This document shows positions 40,524-51,393 of a stretch of DNA of 57,483 nucleotides, one piece after another. Origin of the DNA: Streptomyces griseus (GTDB lineage Bacteria > Actinomycetota > Actinomycetes > Streptomycetales > Streptomycetaceae); assembly GCA_002154345.1 (NCBI GenBank), contig MUNB01000005.1, positions 1-57,483 on the forward strand, written 5' to 3'. Made by a program: the position numbers and the translations under genes. The notes under the pieces are model-generated. The model was not told the DNA's origin. It made no database searches and worked only from the letters and a program-made list of their open reading frames with translations. How positions within the stretch are numbered: the first letter of the stretch is position 1; each line of letters begins with the position of its first letter.

Positions 40524-42223
40524 CGCTGCTCTCCCGTCGTGGCCGGACGTGCGGGCGGCGGCGGGCCGTCGCCACCGGTCATGGCCCTCGGGCCGGGCTC
40601 GGGCCCCGGCTCGGCCAGCGCGTCCGGCAGCACCACCGTGAACACCGCACCGCCCCCGTCCGCCGCCGACACCGTCACCCTGCCTCCCTGGCGCTCCGCG
40701 AGCCTCCGTACGAGGGCGAGCCCGAGGCCGCGCTTGCCGTGCGCCGGGAGGCCCTTGGTGGACCAGCCCTCCGTGAAGATCGACGCGTGCTGCTCCCGCG
40801 GGACGCCGGGGCCGCTGTCGCGCACCTCCAGAACCACCGTACGGCCCTCCGTACGCAGCCCGACCTCGATCCGCGCGGCGTCCGATCCGGCCGCCGCGTC
40901 CGTGGCGTTGTCGACCAGGTTGCCGACCACCGTGACCAGGCCCCGGGGATCGACCACCCGGTCCGGCAGCAGCGTGCCGGGAGCCAGCCGCAGCGAGACG
41001 CCGCGCTCGGCGGCGACCGTCGTCTTGCCGACGAGGAGGGCGGCCAGCAGCGGGTCCTGGACCTTCTCGGTGACCTGCTCGGCCGTCGCCCGGTGCACGC
41101 CCACCACCTCCGTGACGAACTCCATCGCGTCCTCGTGCATCTCCAGCTCCAGCAGCCCCAGCAGGGTGTGCAGCCGGTTCGCGTGCTCGTGGTCCTGGGC
41201 GCGCAGGGCGTCGATCAGCCCTGTGGTGGAGTCGAGCTCCCGGCCCAGGTGCTCCAGCTCGGTGCGGTCGCGCAGGGTCACCACCGCTCCGCCGTCGTCG
41301 GTGGGCATCCGGTTGGCGAGCAGCACCCGGCTGCCCCGTACCGCCAGCAGGTCGTCGCCGACCACCCGGCCGGCCAGCACATCGGCGGTCCGGCCCTCGC
41401 CCAGCACCTCCTCCAGCGTCCGGCCCGCCGCTTCCGGGCCCACGCCCAGCAGCCGCTGCGCCTCGTCGTTCAGCAGCCGGACGCGCCCGGCCCCGTCGAG
41501 GGCGACGACCCCTTCACGGATGCCGTGCAGCATGGCCTCGCGTTCGGTGAGCAGCGCGGAGATGTCGGAGAAGGCCAGGTCATGGGTCTGCCGTTGCAGC
41601 CGGCGGGAGATCAGGTAGGCGGCGAGCGCCCCGACGGCCAGGGCCCCTCCCGCGTACGCGAGCAGCCCCGGGATCGCCCCGAGGAGACGGGCGCGGACGC
41701 TGTCGTACTCGATCCCGACCGAGACCGCGCCGATGACCTCGCCCGAGGGGCCGAACAGCGGCACCTTGCCCCGCGCCGAGCGGCCGAGGGTGCCGCTGTC
41801 GATCTCCATCACCTCGCGGCCGCGCAGCGCCTCACCGGGGTCGGTGGAGACGACCGCGCCGATCCGGTCGGTCTCCGGGTGCGACCAGCGCACCCCGCGC
41901 CGGTCCATGACGACGACGTACTCCGCCCCGGTCGCCCGTCTGACCCGCTCGGCGGCCGACTGGACAGGACCCCGGTCGGACGGGTCGGTGCTGCTCAGGT
42001 CCCGCACGATCTCCGGCTGGGCGGCGGTGCTCTGGGCGATGGCCAGCGCGCGGCGCATCGCCTGGTCGTCCAGCTGCTCGCCGAGCGGGGCCAGGAACAG
42101 GCCGGTGACCAGGACGATCACGCCGGTGATGATGGCCAGCTGCATCAGCAGGACCTGGGAGAAGACCCGCTGCGGCCAGCCGAACCGGCGCGGTCCTCGG
42201 CCGGAGATCGGTGGGGCGTTCAT
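40520..42223 (-). CDS. CitA/DcuS-type sensor histidine kinase
   Basis: 567 aa. First membrane helix at ~27-48 (LAIITGVIVLVTGLFLA), an extracytoplasmic PAS-like sensor (~50-180, with MDRRGVRWSHP and G-K-x-P-x-F-G-P as in CitA), a second helix at ~183-207, a cytoplasmic PAS (~215-310) and the kinase core: the H box AQDHEHANRLHTLLGLLEL, N box LVDNATDA, G boxes DSGPGVP and GLGLALV. This layout senses extracellular di/tricarboxylates in known members. ATG 42223 lacks a Shine-Dalgarno; TACCGT 7 nt upstream suggests a leaderless mRNA. Confidence 0.88.
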   Translation of the reverse strand: MNAPPISGRGPRRFGWPQRVFSQVLLMQLAIITGVIVLVTGLFLAPLGEQLDDQAMRRALAIAQSTAAQPEIVRDLSSTDPSDRGPVQSAAERVRRATGAEYVVVMDRRGVRWSHPETDRIGAVVSTDPGEALRGREVMEIDSGTLGRSARGKVPLFGPSGEVIGAVSVGIEYDSVRARLLGAIPGLLAYAGGALAVGALAAYLISRRLQRQTHDLAFSDISALLTEREAMLHGIREGVVALDGAGRVRLLNDEAQRLLGVGPEAAGRTLEEVLGEGRTADVLAGRVVGDDLLAVRGSRVLLANRMPTDDGGAVVTLRDRTELEHLGRELDSTTGLIDALRAQDHEHANRLHTLLGLLELEMHEDAMEFVTEVVGVHRATAEQVTEKVQDPLLAALLVGKTTVAAERGVSLRLAPGTLLPDRVVDPRGLVTVVGNLVDNATDAAAGSDAARIEVGLRTEGRTVVLEVRDSGPGVPREQHASIFTEGWSTKGLPAHGKRGLGLALVRRLAERQGGRVTVSAADGGGAVFTVVLPDALAEPGPEPGPRAMTGGDGPPPPARPATTGEQR

Positions 42224-42433
42224 CGTAGAGACGGTAAGGGCCGGGCGGCCGGGGCGGAAATTCGGCCGTGCGTCGCCGGGTATCCGGGGCTCGTTCGAGG
42301 GCTTGCGCGGGACCCCGCGAGGTCGCGTACCGAGGGCTCCGCCATGCCGGCCTCTTGCCTCCCGGCGCCATGTCTGTGAGCGTTCCGGCTGTGCCGGTGG
42401 GCGTTCCGAGGGAGTTTGCCATCAACGCAATCT

Positions 42434-42463
42434 TCTTGCTTTTCTTGCGCTAATCTTGCGCTC
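42434..42463 (+). promoter_or_regulatory. Triple TCTTGC boxes and -10 element at the LacI gene start
   Basis: TCTTGC occurs at 42434, 42443 and 42454, the last two extended to TCTTGCGC. A -10-like TAATCT (42451-42456) lies 7 nt before the ATG with no ribosome site, so the mRNA may be leaderless and the boxes could be autoregulatory. Confidence 0.45.
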
Positions 42464-43483
42464 ATGACGCGACGACTTGCTCAAGTGGCCCAGAAGGTGG
42501 GAGTCAGCGAGGCGACGGTCAGCCGGGTGCTGAACGGCAAGCCGGGCGTCTCCGACGCCACCAGGCAGGCCGTCCTCTCCGCGCTGGACGTCCTCGGATA
42601 CGAGCGCCCGACCCAGCTGCGCGGCGAACGGGCCCGGCTGGTCGGACTGGTCCTGCCCGAGCTGCAGAACCCGATCTTCCCCGCCTTCGCCGAAGTGGTC
42701 GGCGGCGCGCTCGCCCAGCAGGGGCTGACCCCGGTGCTCTGCACCCAGACCAAGGGCGGCGTCTCCGAGGCCGACTACGTCGAGCTGCTCCTCCAGCAGC
42801 AGGTCTCCGGCGTGGTCTTCGCGGGCGGCCTCTACCACCAGGCCGACGCCCCGCACGACCACTACAAGGTGCTCGCCGACCGCAAGATCCCGGTCGTCCT
42901 GATCAACGCGGCCATCGAACACCTCGGCTTCCCCGGTGTCTCCTGCGACGACTCGGTCGCCGTCGAGCAGGCCTGGCGCCACCTCGTCTCACTCGGCCAC
43001 GAGCGCATCGGGTTCGTCCTGGGCCCGTCCGACCACGTGCCCTCGCAACGCAAGCTCGCCGCCGCCCGGATCCTCGCCGATGAGGCGGGCACGAGCATCC
43101 CCGACGAGCGGGTGGCGCGCGCGATGTTCTCGCTGGAGGGCGGACAGGCCGCCGCGATGCGCCTGCTGGAGCAGGGCGTCACCGGCATCATCTGCGCCAG
43201 TGACCCGCTCGCGCTGGGCGCCGTGCGCGCCGCCCGCCGCCGGGGTCTCTCGGTGCCCGACGACGTGTCGGTCGTCGGCTACGACGACTCGGCCTTCATG
43301 AACTGCACCGAGCCGCCGCTGACCACCGTCCGCCAGCCCATCGAGGCCATGGGGCGGGCGGCCGTGGAGCTGCTCTCGGTCCAGATCGGCGGGCGGACCG
43401 TGCCCTCGGACGAGCTGCTCTTCGAACCGGAGCTGGTGGTGCGCGGCTCCACCGCCCAGCCGCCGCGCGAGAATTCCCTGTGA
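42464..43483 (+). CDS. LacI-family transcriptional regulator
   Basis: 339 aa. The N-terminal HTH is canonical: RLAQVAQKVGVSEATVSRVLNGKPGVSD, followed by the hinge helix and L-x-x-L-x-Y-x-R. The periplasmic-binding-protein-like domain includes LVLPELQNPIFPAFAEVV and SVVGYDDSAF. Such regulators bind sugars as inducers; the ligand is not evident. It begins without a ribosome site and ends 7 bp from the convergent citrate-synthase-like gene. Confidence 0.9.
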   Translation: MTRRLAQVAQKVGVSEATVSRVLNGKPGVSDATRQAVLSALDVLGYERPTQLRGERARLVGLVLPELQNPIFPAFAEVVGGALAQQGLTPVLCTQTKGGVSEADYVELLLQQQVSGVVFAGGLYHQADAPHDHYKVLADRKIPVVLINAAIEHLGFPGVSCDDSVAVEQAWRHLVSLGHERIGFVLGPSDHVPSQRKLAAARILADEAGTSIPDERVARAMFSLEGGQAAAMRLLEQGVTGIICASDPLALGAVRAARRRGLSVPDDVSVVGYDDSAFMNCTEPPLTTVRQPIEAMGRAAVELLSVQIGGRTVPSDELLFEPELVVRGSTAQPPRENSL

Positions 43484-43490
43484 TCCGTAG

Positions 43491-44783
43491 CTAATTTGCG
43501 CCGCCCGGCCCTTGGTCCGGACCTGACCCGTCCCCGGGGAGGGGCTGGGGCGGCCGGGGGCCGACGTACTGCCCGCTCGGCCGGATCCGCAGCGGGCGCT
43601 CCCCGTACTCCTCCAGCGCGTGCGCGATCCAGCCCGCCGTGCGGGAGACCGCGAACACCGTCTCTCCCGCGTCCGCCGCCATTCCGCGGGAGACGGAGAG
43701 GACGGCGAGCGCCAGGTCGATGTTGGCGTGCAGCGGTGCGTGGCGGGCCGTCGTGGCGACCACCTCACGGGCCGCCGCCAGCGCCCCGGCCGCCTGCGGT
43801 ACGTCCTCCAGCAGCGCGAACAGGGTCGTCGCCCGGGGGTCCTCGCCCCGGTACAGCCGATGGCCCAGGCCCGGCACCCGCCGCCCGGTCCGCAGATGAT
43901 CGGCGACCACGGGGACCGCGCTGCCCCGGTCCACCGCCTCCCGCAGCATCCGGTGCGCCAGACCGCTCGCCGCCCCGTGCAGCGGCCCCTCCAGCACACC
44001 GAGGCCCGCCGAGACCACGGCGTACGGGTGGGCCCGCGCGGAGGCGGCGACCCGGGCGGCCAGCGTGGAGGCCGCCAGATCGTGGTCGATCAGGAGGGCC
44101 AGGGCCGCGTCCAGCACGGCGAGCGAAGCGGCGTCGGCCGGCTCCGGGGTGAGCCGTGACCACAGCGCCGCCGCCAGCGAGCCCCCTTCGCCCGCCGGGC
44201 CGCCCAGCGCCGGCAGAGCGCCCACCAGCGTCGGGATCAACCCCCGGGCGCTGCTCAGCACCGCCTCCGGCGACAGGTCGAACCGCAGCGGATCCGTGGC
44301 CGCCGCAGCGGTCACCGCCACCCGCAGCCGGTCCGTCGACCCGCTGTGCTCCGGCAGTGCGCCGACCGCCCGGCGGGCCGCCGCGAGGGTCGCGGCGGGT
44401 GCGGTGAACCGGGCACCGGGCCGCAGCTCGCCCGTCCACAGCCACTCGGCGACCTCCTCGTAGCCGTACCGCCGGGCCAGCTCCGTCGCGTCGACGCCCC
44501 GGAAGAAGCAGCGGTCGCCCTCGATGAGCGTGATGCCGGTGCGGAAGGCGAGGTCGCCCCCGGCCGGTGACGGCTCGCGCCGCCCCGAGCGCCGGGCCAG
44601 CGCCCGCACCTCCTCGGCGTCGAACGTGCTGCCCCGGCCTCCGGCCGCCCGCACGCTGCTGAGCTGGCCCCGGCTGACGTACGCGTACACCGTCTCGGGC
44701 TTCACACCCAGCAGCTCGGCCGCCTCACGGGTGGTCAGCCGGGGTGCGTCCGGTCGGGAGCCGGGCTCTGGTTGATCCGTCAT
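43491..44783 (-). CDS. Citrate synthase-like protein with N-terminal HTH domain
   Basis: 430 aa. Residues ~14-75 form a MerR/excisionase-type DNA-binding helix-turn-helix (RLTTREAAELLGVKPETVYAYVSRGQL). The rest is a citrate synthase fold with GPLHGAAS, GLGHRLYRGEDPR and a C-terminal HANIDLALAVL, covering the usual catalytic His, His and Asp positions. HTH-citrate synthase fusions occur in actinobacteria; whether the DNA-binding part regulates anything is unknown. ATG 44783 has no clear ribosome site; TACGGT 7 nt upstream suggests a leaderless start. Divergent from a second citrate synthase. Confidence 0.82.
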   Translation of the reverse strand: MTDQPEPGSRPDAPRLTTREAAELLGVKPETVYAYVSRGQLSSVRAAGGRGSTFDAEEVRALARRSGRREPSPAGGDLAFRTGITLIEGDRCFFRGVDATELARRYGYEEVAEWLWTGELRPGARFTAPAATLAAARRAVGALPEHSGSTDRLRVAVTAAAATDPLRFDLSPEAVLSSARGLIPTLVGALPALGGPAGEGGSLAAALWSRLTPEPADAASLAVLDAALALLIDHDLAASTLAARVAASARAHPYAVVSAGLGVLEGPLHGAASGLAHRMLREAVDRGSAVPVVADHLRTGRRVPGLGHRLYRGEDPRATTLFALLEDVPQAAGALAAAREVVATTARHAPLHANIDLALAVLSVSRGMAADAGETVFAVSRTAGWIAHALEEYGERPLRIRPSGQYVGPRPPQPLPGDGSGPDQGPGGAN

Positions 44784-44807
44784 GGAGACCACCGTATCCA
44801 CCACAGG

Positions 44808-44861
44808 TTGACATTGATTCAATCAACATTGACAGATCTCAAGTCAAGCATGGACAGTCGA
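44808..44861. promoter_or_regulatory. AT-rich control region between two citrate synthase genes
   Basis: The perfect palindrome TTGATT-C-AATCAA (44814-44826) follows TTGACA (44808). A second related half (GAATCAATGTTG) lies at 44860-44871, and another TTGACA is at 44829. Unusually AT-rich for this genome. Candidate operator for the HTH-citrate synthase or another regulator. Confidence 0.45.
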
Positions 44862-44894
44862 ATCAATGTTGCATGCACGGAGGAGAGAACGGCC

Positions 44895-46049
44895 ATGACC
44901 ACCACCCCTGTCGTCCCCGCCGTCCCCCGCGGCCTCGCCGGCGTCGTCGTCACCGACACCGCCCTCGGCGACGTCCGCGGCCGCGAGGGCTTCTACCACT
45001 ACCGCCAGTACTCGGCGATCGAGCTCGCGCGGACCCGCGGCTTCGAGGACGTCTGGTACCTGATGGTCCACGGCGAACTGCCGGACCGGGCGGCCGCCGC
45101 CGACTTCACCGCCCGCACGGCCGCGCTGCGCACCCTGCCCGCCGAGGTGCGCGAGGCCCTGCCCGCCATCGCCCGCGCGAGCGCCGTCTCCGGACCGCTC
45201 GCCGGACTCCGTACCGCGCTCTCCCTGCTCGGCGCATCGGCCGGCTTCCGCCCGGTGTACGACATCGGGGCCGACCGCCGACGCGAGGACGCGCTCGCCG
45301 CCTGCGCGGCCGTCCCCACGATCCTGACCGCCCTCCACCGCCTGGGCGAGGGCCTGGAGCCGGTCGAACCCCGCACGGACCTGCCGCACGCGGCGAACTA
45401 CCTGTACATGCTGACCGGATCGGAGCCGGAGCCCGACCGGGTCCGGGCCGTCGAGCAGTACCTCATCTCGACCATCGACCACGGCTTCAACGCCTCCACC
45501 TTCACCGCCCGGGTCGTCGCCTCCACCGGAGCCGATCTGGCCGCCTGCCTGGTGGCGGCGGTCGGCGCGCTCTCCGGACCGCTGCACGGCGGAGCCCCCA
45601 GCCGGGCCCTGGACACCCTCGACGCCATCGGTACTCCGGACCGCATCGACGGCTGGATCCGCGAACAGGTCCTCGCCGGACGCCGCATCATGGGCTTCGG
45701 CCACCCCGTCTACCGCACCGAGGACCCGCGCTCCCGGATGCTCAAGTCCCTCGCCCAGGGCTTCGGCGGCCCGCTCGTCGACTTCGCCGTGGAGGTGGAA
45801 CGCCAGGTCGAGGCCATCCTCGCCGAGCTGAAACCGGGCCGGGAGCTGCACACCAACGTGGAGTTCTACGCCGGAGTGGTCATGGAGCTGTGCGGGCTGC
45901 CGCGCGCGATGTTCACCCCCACCTTCTGTGCGGCGCGAGTGGTCGGCTGGAGCGCCAATATCCTGGAGCAGGCGGAGGACTCGAAGATCATCCGCCCGGC
46001 GGCCCGCTACGTCGGCGCACCCCCGCCGCAGCCGGTCCCGGCACCCTGA
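44895..46049 (+). CDS. Citrate synthase family protein
   Basis: 384 aa from ATG 44895 (GGAGGAGAG upstream). Condensing-enzyme motifs GPLHGGAPS and GFGHPVYRTEDPR are intact. The third catalytic segment reads TNVEFYAGVVMELCG, with Glu where citrate synthases generally have the catalytic Asp (NVDFY). This variant occurs in some citrate/methylcitrate synthase-like proteins, so activity or substrate may differ. It is followed after 23 bp by the CobW gene, likely one operon, and is divergent from the HTH-citrate synthase. Confidence 0.85.
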   Translation: MTTTPVVPAVPRGLAGVVVTDTALGDVRGREGFYHYRQYSAIELARTRGFEDVWYLMVHGELPDRAAAADFTARTAALRTLPAEVREALPAIARASAVSGPLAGLRTALSLLGASAGFRPVYDIGADRRREDALAACAAVPTILTALHRLGEGLEPVEPRTDLPHAANYLYMLTGSEPEPDRVRAVEQYLISTIDHGFNASTFTARVVASTGADLAACLVAAVGALSGPLHGGAPSRALDTLDAIGTPDRIDGWIREQVLAGRRIMGFGHPVYRTEDPRSRMLKSLAQGFGGPLVDFAVEVERQVEAILAELKPGRELHTNVEFYAGVVMELCGLPRAMFTPTFCAARVVGWSANILEQAEDSKIIRPAARYVGAPPPQPVPAP

Positions 46050-46072
46050 CGACGCCCCCAGGAAGGCTCCCG

Positions 46073-47227
46073 TTGACCCCGCCCCGCACCCCGCAGATCC
46101 CGGTCGTCGTCCTGGCGGGCTTCCTCGGCTCCGGCAAGACCACGCTCCTGAACCATCTGCTCCGCAACCGGGCGGGCACCCGGATCGGCGTGATCGTCAA
46201 CGACTTCGGGGCCATCGAGATCGACGCCATGACCGTCTCGGGGCAGGTCGGCTCGACGGTCTCGCTGGGCAACGGCTGCCTGTGCTGCGCCGTCGACGCG
46301 AGCGAACTCGACACCTTCCTGGAGACGCTGACGCGGCCCTCCGCCCGGCTGGACGTGATCGTCATCGAGGCGAGCGGACTGGCCGAACCCCAGGAACTCG
46401 TGCGCATGCTGCTGGCCAGCGACAACCCGCACATCCGGTACGGGGGCCTCGTCGAGGTCGTCGACGCCGCGGAGTTCGACTCCACCCGCGAGCGGCATCC
46501 GGAACTCGACCGCCATCTCGCCGTCGCCGACCTCGTCGTCCTGAACAAGACCGACCGGGTGGGGGAGGCCGAGCGGGAGCGGCTGCGCGCGACGGTCGCG
46601 GAGCTGAGCGGTCCGGCCGCCGTGATCTCCGCCGTGCACGGCCGGATCGACCCCGAGCTGCTCTTCGACCCCGCGCTGCGGCCGGACCACGAGGAGATGG
46701 CGGGTCAGCTGAGCTTCGAGGACCTGCTGCGCCAGGAGGAGTGCGACGAGCACGAGGAGTGCGACGGCCACGGGCACGGCGGCCACCTCCACGCCTCGTA
46801 CGAGAGCGTCGACTTCACCGCCGACGTGCCGCTGGACCCGCGCCGCTTCATGGCGTTCCTCGACTCCCGGCCCGAAGGGCTCTACCGGATCAAGGGGTTC
46901 GCGGACTTCGGCGCGGGCGACCGGGACAACACGTACGCGCTGCACGCGGTGGGCCGCTTCCTGCGCTTCGTGCCCCGGCCGTGGGCGCGCGGCGAACAGC
47001 GGCTCACCCAGCTCGTCATGATCGGCGCGGGCATCGACGCCGAAGCGCTGCTGGCCGGACTCGCCGCCTGCCGCGCGGACGAGCCCGCCCCCGACGCGAC
47101 CGCCTCCGACGCGTCCACCGCTGATGTCTCCGCCGACGCCGACGCCGTCGAACGCGGCATGTGGGGCGTGCTCCGGTACGTACAGGAGCAGGCCCCCGAA
47201 CCACAGGAAGCGGCCGCGGAGGCATAA
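46073..47227 (+). CDS. CobW/COG0523-family metal-chaperone GTPase
   Basis: 384 aa from TTG 46073 (GGAAGG 7 nt upstream). P-loop GFLGSGKTT (16-24), the CxCC metal site (GNGCLCC, Cys69-Cys72), the switch-like EASGLAEP and the NKTD guanine motif (VVLNKTD). A His/Cys/Glu-rich insert (near residues 223-240, CDEHEECDGHGHGGHLH) probably binds metal. The C-terminal CobW_C domain follows. These GTPases deliver zinc or cobalt to client enzymes. No Zur-like box is visible; it is apparently cotranscribed with the citrate synthase. Confidence 0.85.
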   Translation: MTPPRTPQIPVVVLAGFLGSGKTTLLNHLLRNRAGTRIGVIVNDFGAIEIDAMTVSGQVGSTVSLGNGCLCCAVDASELDTFLETLTRPSARLDVIVIEASGLAEPQELVRMLLASDNPHIRYGGLVEVVDAAEFDSTRERHPELDRHLAVADLVVLNKTDRVGEAERERLRATVAELSGPAAVISAVHGRIDPELLFDPALRPDHEEMAGQLSFEDLLRQEECDEHEECDGHGHGGHLHASYESVDFTADVPLDPRRFMAFLDSRPEGLYRIKGFADFGAGDRDNTYALHAVGRFLRFVPRPWARGEQRLTQLVMIGAGIDAEALLAGLAACRADEPAPDATASDASTADVSADADAVERGMWGVLRYVQEQAPEPQEAAAEA

Positions 47228-47273
47228 CGCCCCCGGGCCGCTCCTTGCCGTACGTGCCCTACGGAACGGGCGC

Positions 47274-49727
<2,454 letters not shown>

Positions 49728-49753
49728 CGCGGCTGCGACTCCTTCACGGATTC

Positions 49754-49792
49754 TGTTCGGACAACCTGAGCTTGTTCGGTACAACACGAGCT
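49754..49792. repeat. ~20-bp direct repeat in the parC leader
   Basis: TGTTCGGACAACCTGAGCT (49754-49772) is followed directly by TGTTCGGTACAACACGAGCT (49773-49792), with one insertion and two changes. It lies 27-65 bp upstream of the parC start. Confidence 0.8.
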
Positions 49793-49800
49793 GCTGACGC

Positions 49801-49877
49801 GGTCCATTGTGGACCTCGCCACTGACAACGCCGACCTCGACCCGTCCGAAGGCCGGTCCGAAGGCCGGTCCGAAGCG
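49801..49877. repeat. Hairpin and 12-bp tandem repeat in the parC/M16 intergenic region
   Basis: GGTCCA-TTG-TGGACC (49801-49815) is a perfect hairpin. The 12-bp unit GTCCGAAGGCCG repeats at 49844 and 49856 with a third partial copy at 49868. Both lie between the divergent parC and peptidase genes. Confidence 0.7.
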
Positions 49878-50019
49878 GTCGGGGCGGCGCGCCCGCGAGG
49901 GCGTCCGCGACACCATCGACGGAAACATCCACGGAACGGGAACTTCGCCAGGTGCCGGTGCGCTTGCTTAGAGTGGCAGGTCTGGCAGGAAGTCCAGTAT
50001 CGCGATCGAAGGGACGTAC

Positions 50020-51393
50020 ATGCCCATGGGTCACACGGCCACCGCACAGGCCGGCTCCGGCGGCTTGACAGCGACCGAGCACCGCCTGGCCAACGGCCTG
50101 CGTGTGGTGCTCTCCGAGGACCATCTGACCCCGGTCGCCGCGGTCTGCCTCTGGTACGACGTCGGCTCGCGCCACGAGGTCAAGGGACGCACCGGTCTGG
50201 CTCACCTCTTCGAGCACCTGATGTTCCAGGGCTCCGGACAGGTCAAGGGGAACGGCCACTTCGAGCTCGTCCAGGGGGCCGGCGGCTCGCTCAACGGGAC
50301 GACCAGCTTCGAGCGGACCAACTACTTCGAGACCATGCCCACCCACCAGGTGGAGCTGGCTCTCTGGCTGGAGGCCGACCGGATGGGCTCCCTCCTCGCC
50401 GCGCTCGACGAGGAGTCCATGGAGAACCAGCGCGACGTCGTCAAGAACGAACGCCGCCAGCGTTACGACAACGTGCCCTACGGCACCGCGTTCGAGAAGC
50501 TGACCGCCCTCTCCTACCCCGAGGGCCACCCCTACCACCACACCCCGATCGGCTCCATGGCCGACCTGGACGCGGCCACGCTGGAGGACGCCCGCGCGTT
50601 CTTCCGTACGTACTACGCGCCCAACAACGCGGTGCTCTCGGTGGTCGGCGACATCGACCCCGAGCAGACCCTCGCCTGGATCGAGAAGTACTTCGGCTCC
50701 ATCCCGTCCCACGACGGCAAGCAGCCGCCGCGCGACGGGACGCTGCCGGAGATCATCGGCGAGCAGCTGCGCGAAGTGGTCCACGAGGAGGTCCCGGCGC
50801 GCGCCCTGATGGCCGCCTACCGCCTCCCGCACGACGGCACCCGCGCCTGCGACGCGGCCGACCTGGCGCTCACCGTGCTGGGCGGCGGCGAGTCCTCCCG
50901 GCTGCACAACCGCCTGGTGCGCCGCGACCGTACGGCGGTGGCGGCGGGCTTCGGGCTGCTGCGGCTGGCCGGGGCGCCCTCGCTGGGCTGGCTGGACGTG
51001 AAGACGTCCGGCGGGGTCGAGGTGGAGCAGATCGAGGCCGCCGTCGACGAGGAGCTGGCCAGGTTCGCCGCCGAGGGGCCCACCCCCGAGGAAATGGAGC
51101 GGGCCCAGGCGCAGTTGGAGCGCGAGTGGCTGGACCGGCTCGGCACGGTCGCCGGCCGCGCCGACGAACTGTGCCGCTACGCGGTGCTGTTCGGCGACCC
51201 GCAGCTCGCCCTGAGCGCCGTGGGCCGGGTCCTGGACGTCACCGCGGAGGAGGTGCGCGCGGCGGCCGAGGCGGCCCTGCGCCCCGACAACCGGGCGGTG
51301 CTGGTGTACGAGCCCGTCGAGCCGACCGACGAGGCCGATGAGGGCGCCGAGGGCGAAGAGGGCACCGACGCGCACGAGGGGGCGGCCAAGTGA
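50020..51393 (+). CDS. M16 zinc peptidase, catalytic subunit
   Basis: 457 aa. The inverted zinc motif is complete: His62-Leu-Phe-Glu65-His66 (HLFEH) with the third ligand Glu144 in NQRDVVKNERR. Pitrilysin-like fold halves follow (YAPNNAVLSVVGDI). AAGGGAC lies upstream of ATG 50020. It ends with an acidic tail. Its stop overlaps the GTG of a second M16 protein that lacks the zinc motif, so the two likely form a heterodimer like the mitochondrial processing peptidase. Confidence 0.88.
   Translation: MPMGHTATAQAGSGGLTATEHRLANGLRVVLSEDHLTPVAAVCLWYDVGSRHEVKGRTGLAHLFEHLMFQGSGQVKGNGHFELVQGAGGSLNGTTSFERTNYFETMPTHQVELALWLEADRMGSLLAALDEESMENQRDVVKNERRQRYDNVPYGTAFEKLTALSYPEGHPYHHTPIGSMADLDAATLEDARAFFRTYYAPNNAVLSVVGDIDPEQTLAWIEKYFGSIPSHDGKQPPRDGTLPEIIGEQLREVVHEEVPARALMAAYRLPHDGTRACDAADLALTVLGGGESSRLHNRLVRRDRTAVAAGFGLLRLAGAPSLGWLDVKTSGGVEVEQIEAAVDEELARFAAEGPTPEEMERAQAQLEREWLDRLGTVAGRADELCRYAVLFGDPQLALSAVGRVLDVTAEEVRAAAEAALRPDNRAVLVYEPVEPTDEADEGAEGEEGTDAHEGAAK

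Noticed and set aside
46050..47227. Zur control of the CobW gene
   Set aside because: No Zur-type box in the 23-bp gap or before the upstream citrate synthase.
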